Shown: in pieces, positions 44,685-53,671 of the stretch
Layout: each line of letters opens with the position of its first letter
Position numbering within the stretch: the stretch's first letter is position 1
Assembly: GCF_014698305.1 (NCBI RefSeq)
Contig: NZ_JACJST010000024.1
Span: forward strand, 1-64,000
Source of the DNA: Anabaena lutea FACHB-196
Lineage (GTDB): Bacteria > Cyanobacteriota > Cyanobacteriia > Cyanobacteriales > Nostocaceae
Length of the DNA: 64,000 nt
Direction: 5' to 3'
Program-made: the position numbers and the translations under genes
Notes under the pieces: generated by a model
Database searches by the model: none
Told to the model about the DNA's origin: nothing
Seen by the model: only the letters and a program-made list of their open reading frames with translations

Positions 44685-45362
44685 ATGGAACCCATTCGTA
44701 TTTTTTACTTTTCTGATGTTCTCTGCATTTGGGCTTATATTGCTCAAATCCGTCTGGATGAGTTGAAAACAACCTTTGAAGACAAGATTGCTATTGCACA
44801 TCACTTTGTCCCTGTCTTTGGTGTAGCTAGTGAAAAGCTGGAGAACCGATGGAGAGAAAGAGGTGGATTGCAAGGATACAGCGATCATGTTCAGGAGGTT
44901 GGGAAAAAGTTTGATCACATCACTGTTCATCCTGATATTTGGACTAAGGTGACACCACCTTCATCCACATCTTGTCATTTGTTTCTCCATGCCATTAAAT
45001 TAGTAGAAGCGAATGGTTTGGTAGAGCCAGATCAACAGGTATTTGAAAAAGCCACCTGGGCATTTCGGAAGGCGTTTTTTACCCAACTGGCAAACGTTTC
45101 TGACCGCAAGGTGCAATTTGAAATTGCGGAGGAGTTAAGACTCCCAATCGCCGCTATCCAAGCGCAAATCGATAGTGGTGAGGCTTATGCCCAGCTATCC
45201 AAGGATTTTGAATTAGTCAAAGAGCATACGGTTACAGTCAGCCCCACTCTGATTTTTAATGAAGGACGGCAGAGACTTAATGGTAATGTGGGCTACAGGG
45301 TGATCGAAGCCAATATTCGGGAGTTACTACACAATCCTCCCGGAGAACAATCCTGGTGTTAG
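44685..45362 (+). CDS. DsbA/FrnE-fold protein lacking the CxxC resolving cysteine
   Basis: This 225-aa thioredoxin-fold protein with helical insertion belongs to the DsbA/2-hydroxychromene-2-carboxylate isomerase group. The active site motif reads FSDVLCIWAY, so only the first Cys of the usual CPWC is left. The cis-Pro region is VSPTLIFNEG and a C-terminal helix holds GNVGYRVIEANIREL. There is no signal peptide. Loss of the second Cys suggests an isomerase or glutathione-linked role rather than a dithiol oxidase. A lone gene between divergent and convergent neighbours. Confidence 0.85.
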   Translation: MEPIRIFYFSDVLCIWAYIAQIRLDELKTTFEDKIAIAHHFVPVFGVASEKLENRWRERGGLQGYSDHVQEVGKKFDHITVHPDIWTKVTPPSSTSCHLFLHAIKLVEANGLVEPDQQVFEKATWAFRKAFFTQLANVSDRKVQFEIAEELRLPIAAIQAQIDSGEAYAQLSKDFELVKEHTVTVSPTLIFNEGRQRLNGNVGYRVIEANIRELLHNPPGEQSWC

Positions 45363-45596
45363 GAATCTGGCGTTAATGGAAAGATGCGATGCCTTCTCTA
45401 CGAGACGCTTCGCGTAGCTTGCTTCTCCGGAGGGGTACGGCGAGCGCAGCTATCGCAATCCAACCGACCTGAACATGAACATTAATCTTCAAGCAACAAA
45501 TTCACCCTGATCTCAAACATCAGGTTTTCATACTAGTAACGCTGCAAAAATCAATTTGCCGCTAGGTAAGTGTAGTTTGATCTAAAGTCACCTCGG
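45363..45596. repeat. Gap with STRR-like repeat (GAGACGC...GCGTAGC)
   Basis: A CTACGAGACGCTTCGCGTAGC palindrome-like segment at 45398-45418 and a following GGAGGGGTACGGCGAGCGC stretch resemble known interspersed cyanobacterial repeats; a shorter relative lies near 53557-53572. No gene is seen. Confidence 0.55.
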
Positions 45597-45938
45597 TCAC
45601 TTGTCAGTATGTACGCCTAGTAGCAACTCCTTTGGATCGCCATTGGCTTTGTAGGTTGCCAACAGCAAATAGGGACATACGAACATGGCACCAACGGAAG
45701 GACACAGAAAGCCGAAGAGAAACCCTTTGGGGGTAAATCCCTCTCGCCACGTAACCCAGATTGCTGTTAGGCAGAGAAAAATCAAAAGATCCGTGTTGAA
45801 CTGAGCTCGCCAGTCAAGCTTCAGCAGGTCGCCAAAATAGACGGCTGGAAAATTTATACCCCTCGTGACTATGGCATAAATTGATACCGTAAAAATGAGC
45901 AGTGTAGAAACTACTAAAAAAGCGCGTAGTAATGTCAT
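45597..45938 (-). CDS. Small membrane protein, possibly DUF2834-like
   Basis: This 113-aa protein has three hydrophobic segments (about 4-24, 48-64, 72-92) and a GDLLKLDWRAQFNTDLLIFL middle that recalls DUF2834-type proteins. Function unknown. The ATG at 45938 is chosen because AGGAG lies upstream at good spacing; a longer frame runs into the MITE-like element at 46013-46280. Confidence 0.65.
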   Translation of the reverse strand: MTLLRAFLVVSTLLIFTVSIYAIVTRGINFPAVYFGDLLKLDWRAQFNTDLLIFLCLTAIWVTWREGFTPKGFLFGFLCPSVGAMFVCPYLLLATYKANGDPKELLLGVHTDK

Positions 45939-46012
45939 ATTGTAGTTACTCCTGTTACTCGAATAGAAGACCGATTTCGGAATGTCATTTAGGGCTTGTA
46001 ACTTTAATTTAG

Positions 46013-46280
46013 ATACAGCACTTTGTGTAGCGATTTGGTACAAAATGGAATCCTATAACCCTTGTCCCATCAACCTTTTACATAATATTGTAGGTGTGGT
46101 ACTTTAAAACTGGAGTTTAGACTAAATTCCATTTTTAAGACTACAACCCATACCCAGCAAGGATTTTAGATTTTATCATCCTCAAAAGCCCATAAATGAT
46201 GAAAGCCTTTTAGAATAAGGGTTTTGCGGGTTTATTTTTGAAAATAGTCTAAAGTCCAGTTAAAAACAAAAGTGCTGTAT
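46013..46280. mobile_element. MITE-like element with 12-bp terminal inverted repeats
   Basis: Perfect terminal inverted repeats ATACAGCACTTT / AAAGTGCTGTAT bound a 268-bp segment. An inner pair AACTGGAGTTTAGACTA / TAGTCTAAAGTCCAGTT (one mismatch) lies at about 46110 and 46246. It has no ORF, as expected of a non-autonomous element. The rest of the gap up to cobO holds HIP1 octamers near 46319 and 46361 and an AT-rich leader; no cobalamin riboswitch was recognised. Confidence 0.7.
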
Positions 46281-46676
46281 TAAGGACAAATTACCGCAGA
46301 TCCTACTCTAAGTCAAACGCGATCGCATTAATGATCTCTCACCTAAAAGATTTGCCCAAGGCGATCGCGGTTCCAAATGTGGTGACATGGAAATCATCTA
46401 CCTTTTCATTGATGTGGTTGACAATTGAAGTTTCATTTAGAGTTGATTAAATCTAGATTAACGACTGCTCTCGTCATTGCAAGTGATGGGATATTTTTTA
46501 TTTGGAAGTCTCTTCCTGAATTACTTGAAAATAATGTTATAAAAACTAACATATTTTTGAGATTTTTTATTGTAATCTTAATAGATATATAAAAAATACA
46601 ATTTTAGCCAAATTGTATAAACCCAGAACTTATACTTTATTTCCCTAGTTGTAACACCTATTTTTTGACAAAGGTA

Positions 46677-47354
46677 ATGAAAAACGACACACCCCAAGAA
46701 TTAAATTCCGATCCAGAGATTTCGCGGTTGATTGATGAGGTAATGTCATCATCCCTGAGTGATGAACAGTACCGCAAAAAGATGCAGCGACGTAAGGAAG
46801 TACAAGATCAACGAATAGCTAAAGCCATACCAGAAAAAGGATTAATTATTGTCAACACAGGTAATGGTAAAGGTAAAACCACTGCGGCTTTGGGAATGGT
46901 GATGCGATCGCTTGGCCATGGGTACAAAGTAGCAATAGTTCAATTCATCAAAGGAGCCTGGGAACCTTCCGAAAAGCGAGCTTTCAGTCATTGGTCTGAC
47001 CAATTAGAATTCCACGCTATGGGTGAAGGCTTCACCTGGGAAACTCAAGACCGTGATCGCGATCTCGACAAAGCCAGCACCGCTTGGAATAAATCCCTAG
47101 AATTCATCCGTAACCCAGACTTTAAATTGGTACTATTGGATGAAATTAATATTGCTCTCAAACTCGGTTATTTACAAATTGAGCAAGTTTTAGCCGGTTT
47201 AGAGCAAAAACCACCTGATAAACACGTAATTCTTACAGGTAGAGGCGCACCACCCGCCTTAATGGAAAAGGCAGATTTAGTCACTGAAATGACGCTTGTT
47301 AAACATCCTTTCCGCGATCAAGGTGTTAAAGCTCAAGCCGGAATTGAATATTAA
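46677..47354 (+). CDS. cobO: Cob(I)yrinic acid a,c-diamide adenosyltransferase
   Basis: This ATP-dependent enzyme attaches the adenosyl group to corrinoids. The 225-aa protein has the CobO/BtuR P-loop NTGNGKGKTTAALG, then VAIVQFIKGAWEPSE, FVLLDEINIAL-type (LVLLDEINIALKLGYL) and VILTGRGAPPALMEKADLVTEM. The C-terminal HPFRDQGVKAQAGIEY is typical. The ATG at 46677 is used; a TTG four codons upstream is also in frame. Stand-alone in the window; cobD lies at 27.4 kb. Confidence 0.94.
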   Translation: MKNDTPQELNSDPEISRLIDEVMSSSLSDEQYRKKMQRRKEVQDQRIAKAIPEKGLIIVNTGNGKGKTTAALGMVMRSLGHGYKVAIVQFIKGAWEPSEKRAFSHWSDQLEFHAMGEGFTWETQDRDRDLDKASTAWNKSLEFIRNPDFKLVLLDEINIALKLGYLQIEQVLAGLEQKPPDKHVILTGRGAPPALMEKADLVTEMTLVKHPFRDQGVKAQAGIEY

Positions 47355-47654
47355 TCACGTTAATCAATTTTGGATTTTAGATTTTGGATTTTGGATTTTA
47401 GATTAATCCCAAAGCTAAACGGGGGCTAGTGCAAGGATGCAAGAGATAAATTTTTTTCATAGTTATTTCTGCCAAGCTGCACTAGAAACCTTACTTTTTA
47501 TCTAATACAAATACTAAGTTCTAAGCCTCTCCCGTATTAAAAGTTTCTCCTCTTTCCTCCCTTATAGGGGAAGGTTAGGGAGGGGTGCAGGGAGAGGTTT
47601 AACAGAGGGGTTCCCTGTTTGGTTACACTGTGAAATGTTTGCAGTATATTAACA
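47355..47654. repeat. Gap with ATTTTGG and C/T-rich repeats
   Basis: A (GGATTTTA)-type short tandem lies at 47373-47403, and the C/T-rich interspersed family returns at about 47523-47605. Both adjacent genes converge here. Confidence 0.55.
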
Positions 47655-48377
47655 TTACTGTTGATTACACATCTGTAAAATCTTTCTGTCATTAGCACTG
47701 ATAGTTTTGAGCGGACGATAATCTTGCAGTGCAACTGAGTAAGCGTAAGTGATTGAATCATCATTCGTAAGTTGAGGTATCCTACTGGTTGTGGACACCT
47801 GAATTGCACCAACTTCACCTAGAGAACTCCTTACAGTCATTGCCAATTCTCCTGAGTTAGCGATCGTACCCTGAAAACAACTAAACTCAGAATTCGGCAT
47901 ATACAATGCACCTATTACCTGACCTTGCTGTTTTTGAAATACAATATAGCCTTGTCCCATCTGGTTTGGTGCTGATGACTGACCATAGAGGTAAATTCCA
48001 TCTCTTTGGGGTAAATTTGCTGGTACTGATAGTCCCAAGTTGTTTCTAGTTGTGGGAACTATGTTGACATTTTTATTCTCTGCTTCTGAAGAAACTTGCT
48101 CACTTTTTTCTAAGTTATTACTGTCAAACTCATCTGTCTGTAGTTGACTTTTTTGATCTCTGATTTCTCTGAGTTTAGACAAAAGAGAGGTTTTCTCACT
48201 ACTCTGAATTTGATTCGTAGATAGTTGTAAATTTGCAGCTACTGCTGTAGATGTCAGCAACATTTTATTCTGTCCACTGAAAGCACCCAAACCTACAAGA
48301 CTAAAAGTAGCAAGTAAGCCAACACCTGCAAATTTTAACTGACCTGGAGTAATAAACTTAGAAATGTTGTTAAGCAC
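47655..48377 (-). CDS. Hypothetical exported or anchored protein
   Basis: I do not recognise the family. The 240-aa protein has an N-terminal hydrophobic segment (LKFAGVGLLATFSLVGLGAFSG), a charged linker (about 60-105) and a C-terminal domain with YLYGQSSAPNQMGQGYIVFQKQQG and GALYMPNSEFSCFQG, ending KILQMCNQQ. Two C-terminal cysteines could pair outside the cytoplasm. The start is GTG, supported by AGGAG seven bases upstream. Similar proteins appear in cyanobacteria only as far as I can judge. Confidence 0.72.
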   Translation of the reverse strand: MLNNISKFITPGQLKFAGVGLLATFSLVGLGAFSGQNKMLLTSTAVAANLQLSTNQIQSSEKTSLLSKLREIRDQKSQLQTDEFDSNNLEKSEQVSSEAENKNVNIVPTTRNNLGLSVPANLPQRDGIYLYGQSSAPNQMGQGYIVFQKQQGQVIGALYMPNSEFSCFQGTIANSGELAMTVRSSLGEVGAIQVSTTSRIPQLTNDDSITYAYSVALQDYRPLKTISANDRKILQMCNQQ

Positions 48378-48672
48378 GTGATTTCTCCTGTAACAAAATT
48401 AATGATTGTCCTGTTACTAGCGTAAATAATAACTAAACACTGATATTTTGTGATTCCCTCAAAGGTTCTATATATTATCTAGAGTAAAAACCATCTAAAA
48501 AGACCGTTTTTATAGATTTTTAGTTGATATTTTGAAATATATCATTGTTTGATAAATTTATGCTTCAGCCAAGATATTCACCCATTTGGGGGATACAAAA
48601 TATATTTTTTAACTTAGCAATCAAATCGATATTGATATAACTTGATTTTGACATTTTTAAATATCATTTCCA
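48378..48672. other. 295-bp divergent intergenic region
   Basis: A very AT-rich stretch upstream of the divergent GTG-started gene and the small plus-strand ORFs. Nothing else is visible. Confidence 0.4.
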
Positions 48673-48870
48673 GTGGAAAACAATACGAATGATTTGAGTA
48701 AAGCCAATTTTATTACATTTTGTGATTTGTATAAGCAAATTGTGATCAGCGAGATTGCGCCCACAGTCCCATTTGCTTGGCTATTGTTAACTACAACAGC
48801 AAGTCTGGGGATTTCGGACGAGATGAGGGAAAATTATGGGATAAGTGAAATGCTAATCTCTGAGATGTAG
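48673..48870 (+). CDS. Doubtful small ORF
   Basis: A 65-aa frame opening with GTG and without a clear ribosome binding site. It has a weakly hydrophobic middle (PFAWLLLTTTASLGI) and ends ISEMLISEM. It lies 39 bp before the next gene on the same strand. It may be a small leader gene or chance. Confidence 0.3.
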   Translation: MENNTNDLSKANFITFCDLYKQIVISEIAPTVPFAWLLLTTTASLGISDEMRENYGISEMLISEM

Positions 48871-48909
48871 TTAATTTCCACACCACTCAGTAAAAAGACT
48901 GAACCATTT

Positions 48910-49359
48910 ATGCAAATCACTAGCGGCGAAATCCAAGCTATGCGGGAATTAATGCCCGATTATACCCCCGGACTGGAAGCAATGGATCATTTAGAAAAGC
49001 ACAATGGCAACATGGAAACGGCTTTTCAAGATTTATGGCAAGACAAAAATGGTCAAATGATCATGGGGGAAGGTAGGTCACTATTGCAAATCACCCTGAA
49101 AAACCTGCGAAATGAACTTTGCGGCGATGATGGGTTTCGTGGTCAAATCAAAGAATATACGAAAAATCCCGGTAGTTCACCTTTACTCACAGGTGCGATA
49201 GTTTCTTTAGTGAGTTTAGCTTCAGCTAACGGCTTACCTCTTGATCCGGCCATTGCGACTGTTATAGTTTTGTATATCCTGAAAATAGGGGTAAATATCT
49301 TTTGCGATTATACCGAACCCCCGGCTAATACTGGTGGAACTTTACCCCCAGCACAATAA
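48910..49359 (+). CDS. Hypothetical protein with UBA-like N-terminus and membrane segment
   Basis: This 149-aa protein is not recognised. Its N-terminus (SGEIQAMRELMPDYTPGLEAMDHLEKHNGNMETAFQDLW) has the look of a three-helix UBA-like fold, judging only by pattern. A hydrophobic region (about 98-133) could be one or two membrane helices, followed by a Pro/Gly-rich tail PPANTGGTLPPAQ. Function unknown. Confidence 0.65.
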   Translation: MQITSGEIQAMRELMPDYTPGLEAMDHLEKHNGNMETAFQDLWQDKNGQMIMGEGRSLLQITLKNLRNELCGDDGFRGQIKEYTKNPGSSPLLTGAIVSLVSLASANGLPLDPAIATVIVLYILKIGVNIFCDYTEPPANTGGTLPPAQ

Positions 49360-49472
49360 TTTATTATTTAGGGGCGGGGTTTCCCCGTCCTGATAGAGTG
49401 CGTTACACAAATATATGGGATTTTAATTTTCAGCTTACAATGTAATCAAAGAGCTAGACTTGAGCTAAAAAT

Positions 49473-49661
49473 ATGGAAAAATCAAACATTAAAACTGAAG
49501 CCAGAAAATTAATTGACAGATTACCTGATAATTTTACTTGGGATGACTTGATGTATGAGATTTATGTTAGGCAAGTAGTTGAGGCTGGACTTGCTGACAG
49601 CCAAGCTGGTAGATTAATTTCTGTACAGGAAGTTAGAGCTAAGTTTGGATTACCAGAGTGA
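49473..49661 (+). CDS. Small antitoxin-like protein
   Basis: This 62-aa protein resembles the short cyanobacterial addiction-module proteins: KTEARKLIDRLPDNFTWDDLMYEIYVRQVVEAGLADSQ and a VQEVRAKFGLPE end. These usually precede a RelE/ParE-type toxin. Here the next frame overlaps by 4 bp but is a VapB-like antitoxin, so its own toxin is missing or the module has been rearranged. Confidence 0.75.
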   Translation: MEKSNIKTEARKLIDRLPDNFTWDDLMYEIYVRQVVEAGLADSQAGRLISVQEVRAKFGLPE

Positions 49662-49684
49662 AATATTCACAAATAACTCAAGTT

Positions 49685-49981
49685 ATGAATACAGAAGTTT
49701 TGCATTTTTTCCAAGAATCACATAAACAGGATTTGGAAACAATCACTCAAATTTTGGCTAATATCACTAACCGTAATCCTGAAGAAATTAAACCCTACTT
49801 AGATAGAATATTGACACAATTAGTAGAACCGCAACAAGAAACTCAGGTAGATGAAACTGCTACTCCAGAACAAAAGATAGCTGCATTTCAAGGATGGGTA
49901 GAAAGTCACAGAAATCTGAATTTACCAAACCTTTCTGATGAAGCAATCAGCCGAGAAAGTATTTATGGTGACAGAGGTTAA
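49685..49981 (+). CDS. VapB-like antitoxin
   Basis: This 98-aa protein ends with LPNLSDEAISRESIYGDRG, the toxin-wrapping tail typical of antitoxins paired with PIN toxins; the N-terminal half is helical and acidic. The vapC start follows its stop with no spacer. The frame is open from a GTG at 49658 that overlaps the previous stop, giving nine extra residues; either start is possible. Confidence 0.75.
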   Translation: MNTEVLHFFQESHKQDLETITQILANITNRNPEEIKPYLDRILTQLVEPQQETQVDETATPEQKIAAFQGWVESHRNLNLPNLSDEAISRESIYGDRG

Positions 49982-50425
49982 ATGCCTTATCTTCTAGACA
50001 CAAATATATTATTACGTAGCGTTGATTTATCTCATCCCATGAATAGTGATGCTGTCAATGCTATCAATACATTACTAGGTCAGCGGAAAACATTACATAT
50101 CGTCCCGCAAAACTTAATTGAGTTTTGGAATGTTTACACTCGTCCCATTGAGAGAAATGGATTAGGACGCACAGCACTAGAAACAGAAGTAGAGATAAAA
50201 CGATTAAAAATTATTTTTCATCTTTGTTTAGATACCGAAGCAGTTTATTCAGAATGGGAACGGCTTGTTATTACTCATTCGGTTATTGGTATTAATGTGC
50301 ATGATGCTAGACTTGTAGCTGCAATGCTTGTTCATGGGATAACTCATATTTTGACATTTAACACTAAGGATTTTGCTCGTTACTCGGAAATTATAGCTGT
50401 TCATCCTACGGCTATATTGTCATGA
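49982..50425 (+). CDS. vapC: PIN-domain toxin VapC
   Basis: This 147-aa PIN-domain ribonuclease shows the acidic active-site set Asp6 (LLDTNILL), Glu47 (NLIEFWN) and Asp108 (VHDARLVA), with a fourth acidic or polar position around NTKD (127-130). PIN toxins cut tRNA or rRNA; the target is not readable here. Its ATG abuts the vapB stop, so the module is one transcript. The acid set is intact, so it should be active. Confidence 0.9.
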   Translation: MPYLLDTNILLRSVDLSHPMNSDAVNAINTLLGQRKTLHIVPQNLIEFWNVYTRPIERNGLGRTALETEVEIKRLKIIFHLCLDTEAVYSEWERLVITHSVIGINVHDARLVAAMLVHGITHILTFNTKDFARYSEIIAVHPTAILS

Positions 50426-50474
50426 ATAAATAAACATTAATGATAAGCACTTTGAAAAAATGATCTCTTTTCCA

Positions 50475-52169
50475 TCAATCTGGTAATTTCTCTAAAATTT
50501 CCCTCGCAATATTCGCCCGATATTCGTCGTTATATTCAACATATATATCTAACGCTTTCTGCCAGTTTTCTATTGCTGCTTTGCAATCTTTCTGTGCTTG
50601 TGCCAACAGTGCTAAAGCATGGTAAGTTAAACCTTGATGATACCTATCATCATACTGATTTTTGATATCTAAAGCTTGTTGATAATATTGTCTTGCCTCT
50701 TCATATTCACCCATCTTTTGGGCTACCATTCCTAACTGATGGTATGATTTAGCCAGTGCATAATTAGCTCCGTATTCTTTGTAAATATTTAAAGACATTT
50801 GATAATAGTGTTTTGCTTCTTCATGTTCCCCTAATTGTTGGGCAAATATTCCTAACTCATGATATGTTGTGGCTTGTTCATAGGAACTTCCATCTTCACT
50901 ATAGATATCCAAAGCCTGTTGATAATGGTGTCTTGCATTTTCATACTCTCTTAATTCTCTAGCTATCATTCCCAACTGGTGGTAAGTTCCAGCTTGAGAA
51001 TGTCTATCCCCATATTCGATATAGATATCTAAAGCTTGTTGATAAAAGCCCCGTGCTTGTTCATATTCACGTAAATTTTGGGCTACTATTCCCAAATTGT
51101 GGTATATTTTAGCTTGGTTATCAATATGATCTAATTCTTTCTCAATTTCTAAACACTGTTGATAATATTTTCTAGCTTCTAAAAAATTCCTTAAATCTAA
51201 ATAAGCATTACCTAACTTAAATAAAGCATAACCTTCACCATTACGGTTTTTTAATTCTTTAGCAATATCTAAACCCTGTTCATAATAATTAATTGCTGTT
51301 TCAAACTTCCTTTCCTCTCTATAAGCATCACCAATTTTATTTAAGACATTATATTTTAAATTTACATCTGCTAATTTTCCCACAATTTGTAAAGCTTCTG
51401 CTAAATATTCCCTAGCCGTTTCCGGTTGATGCTGACTAATATAAGCTGTACTCAACTCCAATAAAATATTACTATACCTGCGTAAATTGCCATTAGTTAC
51501 TCCTTCACAGGTAGGCTTATATTCCATTAATAAACGTTGTAAAATCTCAATCCTTTCTTGTTTTTCCTGTGGTTTTACTCTGTCAATTTCTCTTTCAGCT
51601 TGCAAAGTTTGAGCAATGGCATTTTCTCTGGTTGTTTCTAAAGTTTTAAATCTAAATACACCAGAACGCCAAGCCCAAAAGTCAGGGGCAAATTTAGCTA
51701 ATCTGTTAATAGCGTAATCTGGTAAAATAAATAATATAGGATGAGGTACTGTTCTTTTATAAGCATCCCGTACAAAATTCAAATCTTGTAAAACTGGTGG
51801 ATATTCACCAGAAATACCAATAGATTTTTCTAAACCTTGAATTATTAATACTAATTTTTTATTTGCCTCTCTTTGAATTTTTGGCAATTCTTTTACGATT
51901 TCATCGCGTAAAAAGCGTAAATTTGGGTCAGCAAAATTGAGAATTACAAATTGAATTTCTTCACATTGGGAATTTGTTTTTAATGCTGCAATTAATAACT
52001 CTCCATCGGGAGGAAAATTAATTTCAATAAATCCCAAAGTGAATTTTTCAGAAAAGTCGATAAAAGTCAACAATTCCGCAAAAATATCTTCATTCAGAGC
52101 GATAAATTGCCCCAATTCACCCTTAAAATCAGGTTGTAATTTCTGCCAGTGCTTGTTTGAAGAATTCAT
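50475..52169 (-). CDS. TPR-repeat protein partnered with ATPase
   Basis: This 564-aa protein has an N-terminal domain (about 1-190: LGFIEINFPPDGELLIAAL, KLVLIIQGLEKS) that looks like an alpha/beta region without a Walker A. From about 230 onward there are eight or more TPRs with the pattern YEQARGFYQQALDIYIEYGD, several almost identical, giving strong internal DNA repetition. Its start lies inside the end of the upstream ATPase gene (41-bp overlap), so the pair is translationally coupled. The layout recalls split STAND/NLR-like sensors, with the TPRs as the sensing part. Function unproven. Confidence 0.8.
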   Translation of the reverse strand: MNSSNKHWQKLQPDFKGELGQFIALNEDIFAELLTFIDFSEKFTLGFIEINFPPDGELLIAALKTNSQCEEIQFVILNFADPNLRFLRDEIVKELPKIQREANKKLVLIIQGLEKSIGISGEYPPVLQDLNFVRDAYKRTVPHPILFILPDYAINRLAKFAPDFWAWRSGVFRFKTLETTRENAIAQTLQAEREIDRVKPQEKQERIEILQRLLMEYKPTCEGVTNGNLRRYSNILLELSTAYISQHQPETAREYLAEALQIVGKLADVNLKYNVLNKIGDAYREERKFETAINYYEQGLDIAKELKNRNGEGYALFKLGNAYLDLRNFLEARKYYQQCLEIEKELDHIDNQAKIYHNLGIVAQNLREYEQARGFYQQALDIYIEYGDRHSQAGTYHQLGMIARELREYENARHHYQQALDIYSEDGSSYEQATTYHELGIFAQQLGEHEEAKHYYQMSLNIYKEYGANYALAKSYHQLGMVAQKMGEYEEARQYYQQALDIKNQYDDRYHQGLTYHALALLAQAQKDCKAAIENWQKALDIYVEYNDEYRANIAREILEKLPD

Positions 52170-53472
52170 TTTGCATTACCACTGGGTTAGGATAATTCCA
52201 TCGGTTATCACCGTTGTATTCTAAAACGGAAGTATTAAACAGCATTAACTGTCCAATCTCATCTTTACTCACATCTTTATTAAGACAAACTTGCGCCAAC
52301 AATGGATAATGCTCATTGGGAATAAATCTTTCAAAACTAAATTGTTGTTGTTTTACAGCATAAATAATATCTTCTGCCAAAATTTTAGGATGCTTTTTAG
52401 TGCTGGCTGTTTGACAAGCTGATCTCATCATTTGCATGAGTTGACGCACATGGCCACCACTGGCTTTAGCTAATTCTAGCAATTCTGCACGAGAATTAAA
52501 CACAGCATCAATATCTACCCGTTTTTCTACTAAACTTGCTATTGCATGTAGTCCCGGTTGGTTATAGTCTAAATTGTAAATATTTCGGTCTAATTGGTAT
52601 ATATTCACCATTGGGACAATGTGAGGATTACCATTAAACAAAGATAGGGGATTTTTGGGCGAACACAAAACAGAGATAGGAACTGTATAAATAATTGTAC
52701 AATGCAGTTCTTGTAATTGGGCTGCGTAATCAAAAAATAAATGATCTGCAACTCCTGGCGGAATGCGATCTAAATTATCAAAAATAATCAACAATCCCTT
52801 ATAGTCTGGGTAATTTTTCCGCAATTTAACATAAGCGTCATCTAGTAATAAATTAATATCTGCTTTGAGGCGGGAGATATCTTTTTCTAAAGTTTGGCGA
52901 ATTGTAGTTTTTTGTTTATCAGAACCTTTAATTTGTGCCAATAACTTCACCATTAATTTAGCAATAAATGGCGCACCACCTTCTAAACTAGCTTCTGATT
53001 CTACACTAATAGATTTTTCTACGCTTTCTTCATTCTCTTTAGTAATTTCTTTAAACCATTTTTCAAAACTATTTAATAACTTTTTATCAAAATTCAAGCC
53101 TAATTTACGTAAAGCAAACTCAACTTGTTTGATCACTATTAAATATAAATCTGTGTAATTAGCATCATTAATATCTGTTTCTTCATTCACTTCTAAATAA
53201 ATCACATGATAATTTTCTTCCCATAGTTTTTGAATCCGTTTTAATTCTGTACTTTTACCAGAACCACGATGACCAGTAAATAAAATAGTGCTGAAATTGG
53301 CTGGTTCTTGAAAGTCTAAAATTGTACTTACACCATCAACTGCTGACGTTTTACGTACTGCTGATAAATCAACATAGTATTTTTCTATATCTTCCCCTTC
53401 TAGCGGTTCTAAAGTACAAGCATTAAAAGCAGCTTTGAGAGTATTAGCACGTTGAAAATTAGGTTGATTCAT
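52129..53472 (-). CDS. P-loop ATPase partnered with TPR protein
   Basis: This 447-aa ATPase has Walker A GHRGSGKST (67-75) and Walker B in LLIIFDNLDRI (about 226-236), followed by a sensor-like IIYTVPISVLCSP and a helical GGHVRQLMQMMRSAC segment. That order fits AAA_16/STAND-type NTPases. It ends in NEFFKQALAEITT, overlapping the TPR gene by 41 bp. It is divergent from nothing; the sigma factor upstream has its own promoter. Either a housekeeping chaperone-like pair or a defence sensor. Confidence 0.8.
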   Translation of the reverse strand: MNQPNFQRANTLKAAFNACTLEPLEGEDIEKYYVDLSAVRKTSAVDGVSTILDFQEPANFSTILFTGHRGSGKSTELKRIQKLWEENYHVIYLEVNEETDINDANYTDLYLIVIKQVEFALRKLGLNFDKKLLNSFEKWFKEITKENEESVEKSISVESEASLEGGAPFIAKLMVKLLAQIKGSDKQKTTIRQTLEKDISRLKADINLLLDDAYVKLRKNYPDYKGLLIIFDNLDRIPPGVADHLFFDYAAQLQELHCTIIYTVPISVLCSPKNPLSLFNGNPHIVPMVNIYQLDRNIYNLDYNQPGLHAIASLVEKRVDIDAVFNSRAELLELAKASGGHVRQLMQMMRSACQTASTKKHPKILAEDIIYAVKQQQFSFERFIPNEHYPLLAQVCLNKDVSKDEIGQLMLFNTSVLEYNGDNRWNYPNPVVMQNEFFKQALAEITT

Positions 53473-53671
53473 AAAAAAATTATATTTTCACTTATAACAA
53501 TAGATTACTTTAAAAATACAACTTTTCTGATAACTAACTATATCTCTAACGAGACGCTACGCGAACAAACGGACATGATATAACAACTGACAACTAACAA
53601 AAAAATTGCCCCCTGGATTCAGGAGGCTCATTGTTCGGATATGAAAGAACACGCTGCTGCGCGGTTGCATT

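Noticed and set aside
46281-46676. Cobalamin riboswitch upstream of cobO
   Set aside because: I looked for B12-box-like sequence and the expected stems and did not find them.
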